Source: Bacterioplanes sanyensis (GTDB lineage Bacteria > Pseudomonadota > Gammaproteobacteria > Pseudomonadales > Oceanobacteraceae). From it: DNA of 64,000 nt. Within the stretch, counting starts at the first letter, position 1. Every line of letters starts with the position of its first letter. Below the pieces are notes generated by a model. That model searched no databases. It was not told the origin of the DNA and saw only the letters and a list, made by a program, of their open reading frames with translations. Below, piece by piece: positions 1 to 9,902 of the stretch. The stretch covers positions 124,001 to 188,000 of the forward strand of contig NZ_BMYY01000005.1 in assembly GCF_014652515.1 (NCBI RefSeq), written 5' to 3'. The translations under genes were made by a program, and so were the position numbers.

Positions 1-2
1 CA

Positions 3-1349
3 ACCGTCGAAGCGAACAGTGGCGACAACCAACTGCGCCTATACCGCCGCTGCCTGCACACCGCCCAGTTTGCTGGCGAACTGGCCGCTCATTGGACCAG
101 CCAAAAAGGCAGTGGCAGCGCGGATTACGCTCGCTGGAGCGCCGCCTTGGCCAATGCGCCGCTGTGGTATTGGCTGCTGCAAACACCGCTCACGGCCAAC
201 TGGTTGCATCACCTGAGTCAGGGTCATGATTTGATCGAGGCCAGCCGGAAAACCTTTGGCGTATTAAAGCGCCGTGAATGGGAACAACTCAGCCGCCACC
301 TGCAGCTACCTGCCGCGGCCGCTGAGCTGTTCCGCCAAGACGCTTGGCTATCTGCTCAACAATGGCGCCTGCTACGCCACCATGATCCGCGTGACCTAGA
401 AGGGCAACGAGAGCTGCTGCATTATGGCCAACGGCCCGAAGTCAGTGTTTTGATGGCCAATGGCCTCGCCTGGCACTGGCATATGGCTCCGCTGGGGCGT
501 CGTAGCCAGCGCTGGTTAGAACTCACCGCCCATTGGCTTGGCAAGCACGCCAGCATGATTTGGCAAGATGCTCGCCAGTTACAAGTGAGGCTCAGCCTGC
601 AGCAAAAAGATGGCTTGGGTACAGGGCTGCAGTGGCTGCTCAGCCCAGAGCCTACCTATCATCCGTATCCTGCGGTTAAGTCCGACGGTGAAGAAGTCAC
701 ACCAGCAGACAGCCAGACGGCTACGCTCGAACCTGAGCCAGCGCCAGAAGTTGTGCCCCCCTCCACTCAAGCAGCGCCGACACGGAGCGCAGCAGAACCT
801 GAAGAACCACACGAACGCAGCGGCAACGATCAATACTTAAAAAAACTGCTGCGCCAGCTTCAGCAACAACCCGATCGCTTTGGCGACTGGCACTTTTTGC
901 TGCGCAGCACGTTAAAAGGTGTCACTCAGGGGTTAGGCGTACCTCATAGCTGTGCGGCGTTAATGAACAAAGAGCGCACCGTTTTAAAGGTTAAATATAC
1001 AGAAGGCATGGCGCCAAGCATGGTTATGAACCACCTAGCCATCGACTTACGCCGCCCCAGCCTGTTTAGCAAGATTTTAGAGAAAAAAGCCAGCTTGCTG
1101 CTTACGCCCGCCAACCGCGACAAGTTCTTACGCGGCTTGCCCAAGCAGGTCACAGACATTTTGCCCGATCACTTGCTGCTCATGGCTTTCGATGCCGGTA
1201 ATGATGCCATTGGCATTGTCATGGCATTTGATGACAGCGGCACTTTAGCGATCAGTGCTGAGGAGTACCGGCTGTTTAAACAACTGTGTCAAACCACCAG
1301 CAACAGCCTGGCAGCACTGCGTCAAAACACACGCCAGCGCCGGCCCTGA
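3..1349 (+). CDS. HDOD-domain signalling protein, C-terminal part (5' end outside window)
   Basis: The frame is open to the left edge, so the start lies outside the window. About 449 residues are visible. The first ~180 residues look like the helical HDOD output fold. A Pro/Glu-rich linker follows (around the codons at 660-830). The last ~180 residues resemble a GAF-like sensor, with segments such as GLGVPHSCAAL and DAIGIVMAFDD. HDOD proteins are regulators related to HD phosphohydrolases but usually without catalysis; the ligand is unknown. In Pseudomonas a similar protein lies beside the rhdA and psd homologues, and here they follow in the same direction, which supports the family call. The exact function cannot be read from the sequence. 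Confidence 0.75.
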   Translation, partial: TVEANSGDNQLRLYRRCLHTAQFAGELAAHWTSQKGSGSADYARWSAALANAPLWYWLLQTPLTANWLHHLSQGHDLIEASRKTFGVLKRREWEQLSRHLQLPAAAAELFRQDAWLSAQQWRLLRHHDPRDLEGQRELLHYGQRPEVSVLMANGLAWHWHMAPLGRRSQRWLELTAHWLGKHASMIWQDARQLQVRLSLQQKDGLGTGLQWLLSPEPTYHPYPAVKSDGEEVTPADSQTATLEPEPAPEVVPPSTQAAPTRSAAEPEEPHERSGNDQYLKKLLRQLQQQPDRFGDWHFLLRSTLKGVTQGLGVPHSCAALMNKERTVLKVKYTEGMAPSMVMNHLAIDLRRPSLFSKILEKKASLLLTPANRDKFLRGLPKQVTDILPDHLLLMAFDAGNDAIGIVMAFDDSGTLAISAEEYRLFKQLCQTTSNSLAALRQNTRQRRP

Positions 1350-1400
1350 CAGCTCACTCGGCCCTGAGGTACACTCACGGTTTTTCCACGGGGCTTTGTT

Positions 1401-2237
1401 ATGGCCAAGTTTCCCTTATTGCTGGAGCCAGAAGCACTGGCGATGCAATTGCCAGTGGCAGCTGACAGTAACGTATTGATCGTCGAGCAGGCATCTCACG
1501 AGCAGTTTTTGCAGCACCACATCCCAGGTTCAGTTCATTTGGATTTTAAACGCCTGCAATCTGGGCAAGCGCCCACACCAGGCGCATTGCCCGACATTGA
1601 ACAGCTGTCGGCGGTGTTGAGTGAGCTAGGCCTGACGCCCAGTACGCATGTTATTTGCTCCGATGGCGAAGGCGGTGGCTGGGCCGGACGTTTGATTTGG
1701 GCATTAGATTGCCTCGGCCACACGCATTACTCCTACCTCAACGGCGGCCTGACGGCCTGGATGCAAGCCAACTTGCCCACAGAGCAGGGCCCATCACATC
1801 CAATCGCCAGCGATTATCGGGCTGACCTGAGCCATAGCGAACATCACGCCATTGGCAAAGAAGCACTGCTGGCCGCGCTTGGCGAGCCGGCCTTGGCGAT
1901 CTGGGATGCGCGCTCAGCTTTAGAGTATTGCGGCGACAAAGCCATCTCTGCGCGTGGCGGCCATATTCCGGGCGCGGTTAACTATGACTGGACGCTTGCC
2001 ATGGACAGCGACAACGGTTTGCGTTTACGCCCTCTGGCCGACATCCAGCAAGAGCTAGAACAGCTTGGCCTCAATGCCGAACAACAGATTGTGACTCATT
2101 GCCAAACCCATCACCGCTCAGGTTTAACTTACCTGATTGGCAAACTGCTGGGCTGGCAAATGAAAGCTTACCCCGGCTCCTGGGCCGAGTGGGGCAACGA
2201 TTCGAATACGCCAGTCACCACTGGCCAACATCCCTGA
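1401..2237 (+). CDS. rhdA: Thiosulfate sulfurtransferase (two-domain rhodanese, RhdA type)
   Basis: This 278-residue protein has two rhodanese domains. The N-terminal one (about 10-125) is inactive: its active-site loop reads CSDGEGGG. The C-terminal one (about 150-275) carries the catalytic Cys234 in CQTHHRSG, the loop type I know from Azotobacter vinelandii RhdA. It moves sulfane sulfur from thiosulfate or a protein donor to cyanide or thiol acceptors through a Cys persulfide, in the cytoplasm. The length is normal for the family. psd follows after 7 bases, so the two are probably co-transcribed, as in Pseudomonas. The physiological acceptor is not shown by the sequence. Confidence 0.93.
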   Translation: MAKFPLLLEPEALAMQLPVAADSNVLIVEQASHEQFLQHHIPGSVHLDFKRLQSGQAPTPGALPDIEQLSAVLSELGLTPSTHVICSDGEGGGWAGRLIWALDCLGHTHYSYLNGGLTAWMQANLPTEQGPSHPIASDYRADLSHSEHHAIGKEALLAALGEPALAIWDARSALEYCGDKAISARGGHIPGAVNYDWTLAMDSDNGLRLRPLADIQQELEQLGLNAEQQIVTHCQTHHRSGLTYLIGKLLGWQMKAYPGSWAEWGNDSNTPVTTGQHP

Positions 2238-2244
2238 GACTGTT

Positions 2245-3108
2245 ATGACTATCAAAGACCGCTTATTTATCGCCAGTCAGCACCTGGTGCCACAACACGG
2301 CTTGTCGCGCCTGGTAGGAAAGCTCGCCGCCAGCGAAACACCCTGGCTCAAAAATGCCCTGATCAACGGCTTTATCCGCCAGTTCGGCATCAACATGGAT
2401 GAAGCCAAATACAAGCAAGCCGAAGATTTTCGCTGCTTTAACGACTTTTTTACCCGTGAACTGGAAGACGGTGCGCGTCTCATCGCCGACGGTGAGCATG
2501 AGTTTGTCTCACCCGCCGATGGCGCCATTTCTCAGCTGGGTAAAATCGAGCATGGCCGCATCTTTCAAGCCAAAGGCCAGGACTACTCTCTGACTGAGCT
2601 GCTGGGCGGTGACCGCGAACGCGCCGAGCCGTTCGTCGATGGCCAGTTCGCCACCATTTATTTGTCACCACGCGATTACCATCGTGTGCATATGCCGATC
2701 AGCGGTACGCTGCGCGAAATGGTGTACGTGCCGGGCGATTTGTTCTCGGTCAATCAAGTCACAGCAGAGCATGTGCCCCGCTTGTTTGCCCGCAACGAGC
2801 GTTTAGTGGCGATATTTGATACCGAGCACGGCCCGATGGCGATGGTCTTGGTCGGCGCCATGATTGTCGCCGCCATCGAAACCGTGTGGGCCGGTCGCAT
2901 TACCCCGCCATTGCGCGAGCTCAAGGTGACCCAATACCCACTGCCGCAACAGCCCGTACAGTTAAATAAGGGCGATGAAATGGGACGCTTCTTACTGGGT
3001 TCTACCGTGGTGCTGTGCTTTGGCAAAGACGCCATGCGCTGGCAAGACACCCTCAAAGCGGAATCACCGGTGCGCATGGGCGAATGCATTGGCATGACGC
3101 TGGAGTAA
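2245..3108 (+). CDS. psd: Phosphatidylserine decarboxylase proenzyme
   Basis: This inner-membrane-associated enzyme makes phosphatidylethanolamine from phosphatidylserine. The 287-residue proenzyme has the LGST self-cleavage motif at 251-254. Cleavage between Gly252 and Ser253 would give the large beta chain and a short alpha chain whose new N-terminal serine becomes the pyruvoyl cofactor. SPADG (89-93) and YHRVHMP (145-151) are family motifs. It lies 7 bases after rhdA and meets epmA tail to tail 15 bases downstream. Nothing is missing or unusual. Confidence 0.97.
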   Translation: MTIKDRLFIASQHLVPQHGLSRLVGKLAASETPWLKNALINGFIRQFGINMDEAKYKQAEDFRCFNDFFTRELEDGARLIADGEHEFVSPADGAISQLGKIEHGRIFQAKGQDYSLTELLGGDRERAEPFVDGQFATIYLSPRDYHRVHMPISGTLREMVYVPGDLFSVNQVTAEHVPRLFARNERLVAIFDTEHGPMAMVLVGAMIVAAIETVWAGRITPPLRELKVTQYPLPQQPVQLNKGDEMGRFLLGSTVVLCFGKDAMRWQDTLKAESPVRMGECIGMTLE

Positions 3109-3123
3109 GCGCTTAGCAGCCTG

Positions 3124-4047
3124 CTAGGCTCTGCTCCAGTCAAAGGTCAGCACATCAGCGATGCGGTTGGTCTGGCACATCAGCATCACTAGCCGGTCCA
3201 ACCCCATGGCTACGCCACTGCAAGCCGGAAGCCCTGCTTCTAATGCTTGCAGCAGGGCTTCATCAATGGGCCGGCCAGCGGCTTCTCGCTCGAAACGCTG
3301 GCGCTGCTCTACCGGGTCACTCAGTTCGTCGTAGCCATTCGCCAATTCATAGCCGTTAAAATAGAGCTCGAAGCGCTGAGCCACCGGCACGCCGTGTTCG
3401 TCCATGCTCACTTTGGCCAGCGCCGCTTGCGAAGCCGGAAAGTGGTCAATAAACACCAGGGTGTCGCCTGGCAAAGCCGGCTCGACCCGATGACTCATAA
3501 TGACATCCAGCCAACCGTCACGCGTCAGATCTAACACTTGTCCAGCTAATGACTGCCCAAGGGCGGTAATTTCTGCATCGTCGGCCTCAAAAGGGTCCAC
3601 ACCTGCAAACTGCTGCATCGCCTGACGATAACTCAGATGCTTGAGCCCCAAGGTTGGCCACTGTTGCGACAGTAAGCGACGAGTGAGGCTGGCCACCTCC
3701 GCCATCAGCTGAGGCAGACCACAGCCCAAGCGATACCATTCCAGCATGCTGAACTCAGGGTTATGGCGCTGACCCGCTTCGCCTTGCCGGAAGACTTTGG
3801 CAATCTGATAAATATCCCCACTGCCAGCACACAATAAACGCTTCATGGCATATTCAGGCGAGGTATGCAGCCAACGCCCGTCCTGCGTTTGCATGGGCGC
3901 AATATTAGGGTCGGTCACCGGCGCTTGAGCCAGAATGGGAGTTTCTACCTCCAATGCTGGATGCTCAATAAAATGCTGGCGAATGCTGTGGTACAGGCGC
4001 GCACGCAACTGCATGGCCATGGTGCTGGCCGAGGGTTTCCAAGTCAT
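3124..4047 (-). CDS. epmA: Elongation factor P (R)-beta-lysine ligase
   Basis: EpmA (YjeA/PoxA/GenX) is a short class II lysyl-tRNA synthetase paralogue. It lacks the anticodon-binding domain and attaches (R)-beta-lysine to EF-P. The 307-residue length fits EpmA rather than a full LysRS of about 500. Visible class II signatures include VETPIL, FRQGEAGQRHNPEF (motif 2) and the C-terminal GVAMGLDRLVML (motif 3). It is on the same strand as efp, 47 bases downstream, and epmB is divergent from efp. All three parts of the beta-lysylation pathway are therefore adjacent. This genetic linkage makes the assignment very secure. Confidence 0.96.
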   Translation of the reverse strand: MTWKPSASTMAMQLRARLYHSIRQHFIEHPALEVETPILAQAPVTDPNIAPMQTQDGRWLHTSPEYAMKRLLCAGSGDIYQIAKVFRQGEAGQRHNPEFSMLEWYRLGCGLPQLMAEVASLTRRLLSQQWPTLGLKHLSYRQAMQQFAGVDPFEADDAEITALGQSLAGQVLDLTRDGWLDVIMSHRVEPALPGDTLVFIDHFPASQAALAKVSMDEHGVPVAQRFELYFNGYELANGYDELSDPVEQRQRFEREAAGRPIDEALLQALEAGLPACSGVAMGLDRLVMLMCQTNRIADVLTFDWSRA

Positions 4048-4094
4048 AATATTTCCACTCAGGAGCCGGGCGGCTCCTGAGACTGCAGAGGAGA

Positions 4095-4661
4095 TCAGGC
4101 GCGGCTGACGTACTCGCCAGTACGGGTATCGATTTTCAGCACTTCGCCGACGTTGATAAATAGCGGTACTTTAACTACCGCGCCCGTGGACAGGGTCGCC
4201 GGCTTAGAGCCGCCCTGCGCGGTATCGCCTTTCAAGCCTGGGTCAGTTTCAGTCACTTCCAGCTCGACAAAGTTGGGAGGCGTAACGGTCAAGACCGCAC
4301 CGTTAAACAAGGTAACGGTATAAATATCCTGCTCTTTCAACCATTTAACCGTATCACCTACGGCCTCTTGCGAAGCGCCATGCTGCTCAAAAGAGCCATC
4401 CGTTGCCATGAAGTGCCAGAACTCGCCGTCGGTGTAGAGATACTCCATATCCAGCTCAATAACGTCTGCTCCCTCTAGGCTCTCGCCTGACTTAAAGGTC
4501 TTTTCCATCACCCGACCGTTGCGCAGGTTACGCAGCTTAACGCGGTTGAACGCCTGGCCCTTGCCTGGTTTCACATACTCGTTTTCCATGATGGAGCAAG
4601 GTTCACCGTCCAGCATGACCTTAAGACCCGATTTAAATTCGTTGGTAGAATAGTTGGCCAT
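4095..4661 (-). CDS. efp: Translation elongation factor P
   Basis: EF-P binds stalled ribosomes between the P and E sites and restores peptide-bond formation at polyproline stretches. The 188-residue protein starts at MANYSTNEF. In-frame TTG codons upstream are less likely because all EF-P homologues begin at this point. Lys34 in KPGKGQAF is the residue modified with beta-lysine by EpmA and EpmB, encoded on either side. Pseudomonas EF-P instead has a rhamnosylated arginine, so this lineage uses the enterobacterial-type system. Many secreted proteins nearby are rich in prolines, including an ~80-residue Pro-Glu tract in the protease at 38365-42447, and are plausible EF-P clients (inference). 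Confidence 0.98.
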   Translation of the reverse strand: MANYSTNEFKSGLKVMLDGEPCSIMENEYVKPGKGQAFNRVKLRNLRNGRVMEKTFKSGESLEGADVIELDMEYLYTDGEFWHFMATDGSFEQHGASQEAVGDTVKWLKEQDIYTVTLFNGAVLTVTPPNFVELEVTETDPGLKGDTAQGGSKPATLSTGAVVKVPLFINVGEVLKIDTRTGEYVSRA

Positions 4662-4691
4662 TATCAAATCCAATTAGCGCGAGAAATAAAG

Positions 4692-5732
4692 GTGCGTATC
4701 ATAACGCGAACCGAGGCTGGTGTAGAACTGCCTGACTGGCAAGCAGAACTGGCCCAAGCATTTCGTCATCCAACCGAGCTGCTCAATTTTTTGCAGTTGC
4801 CCGCCACAGCCTTTGCTCTAGACACTCAGCCGGACTTCCCACTCCTAGTGCCTAGGCCTTATGCCCAGCAAATGCGCCCCGGCGACGCCCAAGATCCATT
4901 GCTGCTGCAAGTGCTGCCTTCCCTACAGGAACGAGATGTGCAGCCTGGCTACAGCCATGACCCGCTACAGGAGGCCGACAGCAACGCCCAGCCTGGCATT
5001 ATTCATAAATATCATGGCCGAGTGTTATTGATGGTGGCTTCGGGTTGCGCGGTAAACTGTCGTTACTGCTTTCGCCGCCACTTTCCTTATGCTGACAATC
5101 GCATTGGTCGGCGCCAGTGGCGGTACACTTTGGACTATTTGCGCCAACGTCCTTCCATCAGTGAAGCGATTTTTAGCGGTGGCGACCCTTTAATGCTGGA
5201 CGATAAGCACCTAGCTGCCTTGTTGGATGAGCTCGAAAGCATTCCACACCTGCGCCGTGTTCGCATTCATTCGCGCCTGCCCGTCGTCATTCCCCAACGC
5301 CTCACAGAAGCCTTGGCGCAGCGTCTTTCCAGTAGCCGCCTACAAGCCACACTGGTACTGCACATCAATCATGCCAACGAGCTCAGCAACGCTCACCAGC
5401 CGCGCTTACAGTACTGGGGCCAAGCCGGCATCATGCTGCTGAATCAAAGTGTCTTGTTACATCAGGTCAACGATTGCCTTGATACTCTGATCGAACTCAG
5501 CGAACGCTTGTTCGAGTATGGCATTCTGCCCTATTACTTGCATGCACTGGACGCCGTTGCTGGCGCCCATCACTTTGATAGCGGGGATCGACGTGCACAA
5601 AAGCTGCACCAACAGTTGCAAACACGCCTACCAGGCTACCTCGTCCCCAAGCTGGTAAGAGAAATCGCCGGCGAACCCCACAAGACTTTGATTAACCTCG
5701 ACAGCAATAGGCGCGGCGACTATAACCAGTGA
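4692..5732 (+). CDS. epmB: EF-P beta-lysylation radical SAM enzyme (lysine 2,3-aminomutase-like)
   Basis: EpmB (YjeK) converts (S)-alpha-lysine to (R)-beta-lysine, which EpmA then attaches to EF-P. The radical SAM cluster motif CxxxCxxC is Cys119, Cys123 and Cys126 (GCAVNCRYCFRR). It is followed by FSGGDPL, the SAM-binding GGD motif. Length is 346 residues, typical for EpmB and shorter than clostridial lysine aminomutase. The start is GTG at 4692. The gene diverges from efp with only about 30 bases between the two starts, so the two promoters must overlap each other or the coding sequences. PLP dependence is known for the family. Confidence 0.95.
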   Translation: MRIITRTEAGVELPDWQAELAQAFRHPTELLNFLQLPATAFALDTQPDFPLLVPRPYAQQMRPGDAQDPLLLQVLPSLQERDVQPGYSHDPLQEADSNAQPGIIHKYHGRVLLMVASGCAVNCRYCFRRHFPYADNRIGRRQWRYTLDYLRQRPSISEAIFSGGDPLMLDDKHLAALLDELESIPHLRRVRIHSRLPVVIPQRLTEALAQRLSSSRLQATLVLHINHANELSNAHQPRLQYWGQAGIMLLNQSVLLHQVNDCLDTLIELSERLFEYGILPYYLHALDAVAGAHHFDSGDRRAQKLHQQLQTRLPGYLVPKLVREIAGEPHKTLINLDSNRRGDYNQ

Positions 5733-5867
5733 TGCGGTAATTGTACTCGCAGCGACGGCCCCTGTCGGCTGAGGCCACAGACTGATGCTCGATCGTTGCA
5801 CTATACTGAATCACAATGCCCCACTCCCTTGGTGTGGAATCAATGTATGAACATGTCGCAGGAATGC

Positions 5868-7679
5868 ATGGATAGCCCAAGAGTCGCGATTAAGTTACAC
5901 ATCCCGGCGACTCCGCTGACACATCTCAGCGTATGTCCGGGTCACGTTGAAGGTGTCAGCGCATGGGCAAAGTCTTTGCCCATGGCCAACACAGGCGAAG
6001 CTGCACGTCAGTTATATACAGCCATTCGAGAGTTTAACCAGTGGGACACAGATCCTGCGACACGCTTTAAAGTACTAGAAGTGGTCCGCCCCTATATTTA
6101 TTCGATTTGCGTCTTACTTAACAAACACTTCCTGCAGTCTTCTATCTCTCTTAACGACAAACAACTGAAAGTAGCCAACCTGAGCCAAGCACTGCAAGGT
6201 CATTTGGCGACTGGCTATAAGATGGTGGTAGGTCACAGCATCAGTCGCTTAGGAGCCAACGACAAACCCTCAAAAATAGTAACCATGGCTGTGCATCGCG
6301 CCATTAGCGATACCGCACAAACCATACTGCGAGCGTTCCAGCTTTACTGTCAGCCCCCTGAGCATGCCTGGTTGGAATGTAACCAGTTGTTTTTATTGGC
6401 CGAAATGCATGGCCTGCAACACTACGACGTCAATGATCGACAAACGCGGTTTTTATCTAGCTCCACCGTCGCCCATGTGTTTACACGCTTACACTTAATG
6501 GGAACCGCCAAACCCAACAACTTACGTCAGCAGGATTTGGCACAGCTGTTCGATGCCAGCGAGCTGTGGGCAAGCTTTGTCGACATTACCTCCGCCGACG
6601 ATGAAGATGCTTTGTTCATTATCAACTTACATCGTGATCGGCCTGGCCAATACCGTCAGCACCTGCGCGAAGCGCAACAGCCTCTTTTTCGCAGCCTCAA
6701 CACCCAACGCTTGGTACAAGCTCTAAGGCAGTGGGCAGCCAATCCGGCGGGGAAACATGACATCACTGTACCTGGCAAGCTGAGTGACAACATTCTTTCC
6801 CATGCGATTCAATCTTGGGGCATACATTGGCAACGCTCTTTTCGTCGAACCAGTGCAGAGGGTCAATTGGCACTGTGTATCGGGCTGTCGGCAACACATT
6901 ACTACAGCGGCGACAAAACCGACTTCGAACGCTTGTTAGCTGACCTTCGACCAAAGACGCTGGACGGCCCTGAACGTAGCCCTAAAGTCGACATTGGTAA
7001 ACAATCTAGCGGTGATGTTTGGGCCGATGCTTTTGATGCCGGTGGTGCTACGTTAAGCGAAAATACGCAAATGGACCTCGATGCCATCGAGTTCATTAGC
7101 AAACATAAAGCGCAGGATGAACCGCAGCAAGAGGAGCTGAAATACCCATCACACCAAGTACGCGTGATTAACTCCAGTCCAGGCGGCTATTGCTTGCACT
7201 GGCAAGGTACACTGCCTGCTGCCATCCAAGCAGGTGAACTAATCGGCGTACAGGAGAGCGGTATCCGACATTGGTCGATCGGCGTGATTCGCTGGATTCG
7301 GCACCTGCGTGATCAAGGTACTCAATTAGGCATTGAGTTGCTGGCACCGAAAGCACAAGTCGGCGCAGCGCGTCTGCTACAAAAAACCGGTGAAAATGGT
7401 CCAATGATGCGTGCCTTATTACTGCCAGCGATCAAAGCCATTGCCCAACCTGCTACGTTATTGTTGCCACGCATGCCGTTTCGCACCGGCAACAAGGTGG
7501 AGCTGCTGTTTAGCGATGAGCAGGGCCGGTTCCAGCTGACTAAGCGGCTGATTTCCACCAGCAGCTTCAGTCAGTTTCAGTTCCGCAGTGCTGGCCCAGC
7601 TAAGCGCCAGGCCAGTACCGAGCCAGGCCAAACGATCCTGCCGGATGACGATTTCGACTCAATTTGGAATAAGCTATGA
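5868..7679 (+). CDS. PilZ-like protein encoded next to fimX
   Basis: This protein of about 603 residues has a long helical N-terminal region (about 1-400) of unknown function. The C-terminal PilZ-like domain (about 430-520) contains INSSPGGYCLHWQG, which fits the [DN]xSxxG half of the c-di-GMP site. I do not see a clear RxxxR partner motif, so binding is uncertain. ATG 5868 has an AGGA-type ribosome site a few bases upstream; in-frame ATGs at 5847 and 5796 are alternatives. A homologous gene lies between psd and fimX in P. aeruginosa, so a role in c-di-GMP or type IV pilus control is likely by context. It is probably cytoplasmic, since no signal peptide or membrane segment is visible. Confidence 0.7.
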   Translation: MDSPRVAIKLHIPATPLTHLSVCPGHVEGVSAWAKSLPMANTGEAARQLYTAIREFNQWDTDPATRFKVLEVVRPYIYSICVLLNKHFLQSSISLNDKQLKVANLSQALQGHLATGYKMVVGHSISRLGANDKPSKIVTMAVHRAISDTAQTILRAFQLYCQPPEHAWLECNQLFLLAEMHGLQHYDVNDRQTRFLSSSTVAHVFTRLHLMGTAKPNNLRQQDLAQLFDASELWASFVDITSADDEDALFIINLHRDRPGQYRQHLREAQQPLFRSLNTQRLVQALRQWAANPAGKHDITVPGKLSDNILSHAIQSWGIHWQRSFRRTSAEGQLALCIGLSATHYYSGDKTDFERLLADLRPKTLDGPERSPKVDIGKQSSGDVWADAFDAGGATLSENTQMDLDAIEFISKHKAQDEPQQEELKYPSHQVRVINSSPGGYCLHWQGTLPAAIQAGELIGVQESGIRHWSIGVIRWIRHLRDQGTQLGIELLAPKAQVGAARLLQKTGENGPMMRALLLPAIKAIAQPATLLLPRMPFRTGNKVELLFSDEQGRFQLTKRLISTSSFSQFQFRSAGPAKRQASTEPGQTILPDDDFDSIWNKL

Positions 7680-7699
7680 CTCGAGCCTAAGACTAAAAT

Positions 7700-7734
7700 G
7701 GTCAGCATGTGACAACCATCAACACATTCTGACC
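7700..7734 (+). other. Hairpin between the PilZ-like gene and fimX
   Basis: The arms GGTCAGxATGTG and CACATxCTGACC pair over 11 bases with one internal mismatch, around an 11-base loop. The hairpin lies 21 bases after the PilZ-like stop codon. There is no clear T-run behind it, so it is at best a weak or Rho-assisted terminator, or an mRNA 3'-end stabiliser. Confidence 0.35.
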
Positions 7735-7811
7735 GTTGTTGTCTGAGTCGGTGATTTATTTTTTACTGAGCATCTTTATAATTACGGTTTTATTTATCAG
7801 AGGCTGACATT

Positions 7812-9902
7812 TTGGCATCCCGCGAAACCCTGCACCTATTGTTGTTGTGCCGTACTCAGAATGAAGCTGAGGGGATTGTCAGTCTGCTGCGAAACGCTGG
7901 CAGTGCGACACGTGTTCATTTAGTCACTTCAGTCGACGACTTTAGTGAACAGTTGCAAGAAAAAACATGGGATTTACTGCTGGCCGAGCCTTCTTGTCAT
8001 GGTGTTGAATACCAAGACCTACTGCGCCAGATACGCCGCCTGAGCAAAGACTTGCCTCTCATCTTGATCACTCATGATGACATAGAACCGATGCAGATGG
8101 AGGCAGCGCTGCGCGATGGTGCCGCCAGCATGGTACCAATGGATGAAAGTAACTTAATGCTGCTGGTGATCCAGCGTGAGCTGGAGCATCTGCGAAGCCG
8201 TCGTGCACGGCGCAAGCTGGAGGTCAGCCTGCGCGAATCAGAAAAACGCTGCCAAGGCCTATTGCAAAGCTCAAAGGATGCCGTCGCTTACGTTCATGAT
8301 GGCATGCACATATTTGCCAACCAAGCCTATCTCGATCTGTTTGGCTACCAAAGTCCGGAAGAGCTAGAGGGCATGCCGATCATGGACATGATCGACGCCA
8401 GCGCGCAAAAAGAGTTTAAAGCCTTTCTTAAAAGCTATGGTCAACAATCCGGTCAGACCAGCAAGCTGGCAACGACGGGGATCGATGGTGAAGGCAAGGC
8501 CTTCCCCATGAACATGGATTTCTCTCCGGCTACCTACGCCGATGAGCGCTGTACTCAAGTCGTTATTCGGATGCGTGAAGACAGCAGCGAGTTAGAAGGC
8601 CAACTGGAAGAAGTGCGCAGCCGCGACCTGTTAACAGGTTTGTATAACAAACCCTTCTATCTCAACCGTCTGGAAGAGGTTGTCGATCAGGCGGTTATGA
8701 ACAGCGCCAAAGGCGCAGTGGTTTACATTAATCTCGATAATTTTGGTCGCCTGAAAAGTGATATCGGTATCGCTCACACGGATACCGTGTTAAATCACAT
8801 TGCGGCTACCTTGCGCGATCAGTTGGGCGAGCGCCAGGTGGCTGCTCGCATCGGTGAGGATATCTTTGCCGGCATTTTAATGGGGCGTGATGCCGAGCAA
8901 GCATTAGAAGCCGCCGAAAAGCTGCGAGATACCATTGAGCACCTGCTGATTGAGGTCAACAACCGTACTGTCACCCTTACCTGCAGTATTGGTGTTGCAC
9001 TGATCAATGAAAACAGCTCTAAGCCCATGGACATCTTACAGCAGGCGCATCAAGCCGCTGATGACGTGCGTAAGCAAGAAGGCCACGAACATGGCAACGG
9101 CGTACATCTGTTCCAGCCACCAGAGCAGGCCAAAGCGGAGGAACAACAGGATTTAGAGCAATCACTGATCGCTGCCATCAAAGGCAACGGCTTCCGCTTA
9201 CTGTTCCAACCGCTGATCAATTTGCGAGGTGAAGAGGTCGAACACTACGAAGCCTTATTGCGCTTGCCTGTGGCTGACGGTGATGACGTATCAGCCGGTG
9301 AGTTCTTTGAGAACCCCGCCGTCAGTGATGAGATCAAACGCAAAATCGACCGCTGGGTCATTCTGCACACGACCAAATTACTCAGCGAACACCGCAACAA
9401 GGGCCATAACACTCGGGTGTTCATTAATCTATCGGCAGCATCATTGGCCGACGAGTCATTGGCAAACTGGATTGGCGTCGCCATTAATGCTGCCAAGCTA
9501 CCTAAAGGTTCTGTCATCTTCCAGTTCAATGAAGAAGACGCCGGCAAGATGCTGAAACAGTGCCATGACTTTACCCTGTCACTGATGGAGCGGGGAGTTC
9601 CTACCTCGGTCAGCCGCTTCGGCTGTGCACTGAAGCCGTTCCAAAACCTCAAACACCTAGAGACCACCTACGTCAAAGTCGACGGCTCCTTCACTCAGGA
9701 ACTGGGTCAAAGTCCAGACGCACAAAAACATCTGCAAGAACTGCTCACCCAGTTACACGAAGAAGAAAAACGCACCATTGTGCCCTTGGTAGAAAGTGCC
9801 AACGCGGTGGCTAGCCTTTGGCAAATGGGAGTGCACTTCATTCAGGGCTATTACGTGCAAGCGCCGCAAGCCGGCATGCTCTACAGTTTTAGCGAAGAGT
9901 AA
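7812..9902 (+). CDS. fimX: FimX-type c-di-GMP receptor (REC-like, PAS, degenerate GGDEF and EAL)
   Basis: FimX controls type IV pilus assembly and twitching in Pseudomonas by binding c-di-GMP. The 696-residue protein has the same architecture: response-regulator-like domain (1-125), PAS (about 145-260), GGDEF-like (about 270-420) and EAL-like (about 440-690). The GGDEF motif is degraded to GEDIF (348-352), so no cyclase activity is expected. In the EAL domain the EAL triplet survives (480-482). However, the catalytic ELTES and DDFG motifs have become FNEED and SRFG, so hydrolysis is unlikely and binding is likely. The start is TTG with GAGG upstream. The N-terminus (TRVHLVTSVDDF) closely resembles P. 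aeruginosa FimX. serB follows convergently, as in Pseudomonas. Confidence 0.93.
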   Translation: MASRETLHLLLLCRTQNEAEGIVSLLRNAGSATRVHLVTSVDDFSEQLQEKTWDLLLAEPSCHGVEYQDLLRQIRRLSKDLPLILITHDDIEPMQMEAALRDGAASMVPMDESNLMLLVIQRELEHLRSRRARRKLEVSLRESEKRCQGLLQSSKDAVAYVHDGMHIFANQAYLDLFGYQSPEELEGMPIMDMIDASAQKEFKAFLKSYGQQSGQTSKLATTGIDGEGKAFPMNMDFSPATYADERCTQVVIRMREDSSELEGQLEEVRSRDLLTGLYNKPFYLNRLEEVVDQAVMNSAKGAVVYINLDNFGRLKSDIGIAHTDTVLNHIAATLRDQLGERQVAARIGEDIFAGILMGRDAEQALEAAEKLRDTIEHLLIEVNNRTVTLTCSIGVALINENSSKPMDILQQAHQAADDVRKQEGHEHGNGVHLFQPPEQAKAEEQQDLEQSLIAAIKGNGFRLLFQPLINLRGEEVEHYEALLRLPVADGDDVSAGEFFENPAVSDEIKRKIDRWVILHTTKLLSEHRNKGHNTRVFINLSAASLADESLANWIGVAINAAKLPKGSVIFQFNEEDAGKMLKQCHDFTLSLMERGVPTSVSRFGCALKPFQNLKHLETTYVKVDGSFTQELGQSPDAQKHLQELLTQLHEEEKRTIVPLVESANAVASLWQMGVHFIQGYYVQAPQAGMLYSFSEE

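Noticed and set aside
7812-9902. FimX as an active phosphodiesterase because EAL is present
   Set aside because: The ELTES and DDFG catalytic motifs are replaced, and GGDEF is degenerate.
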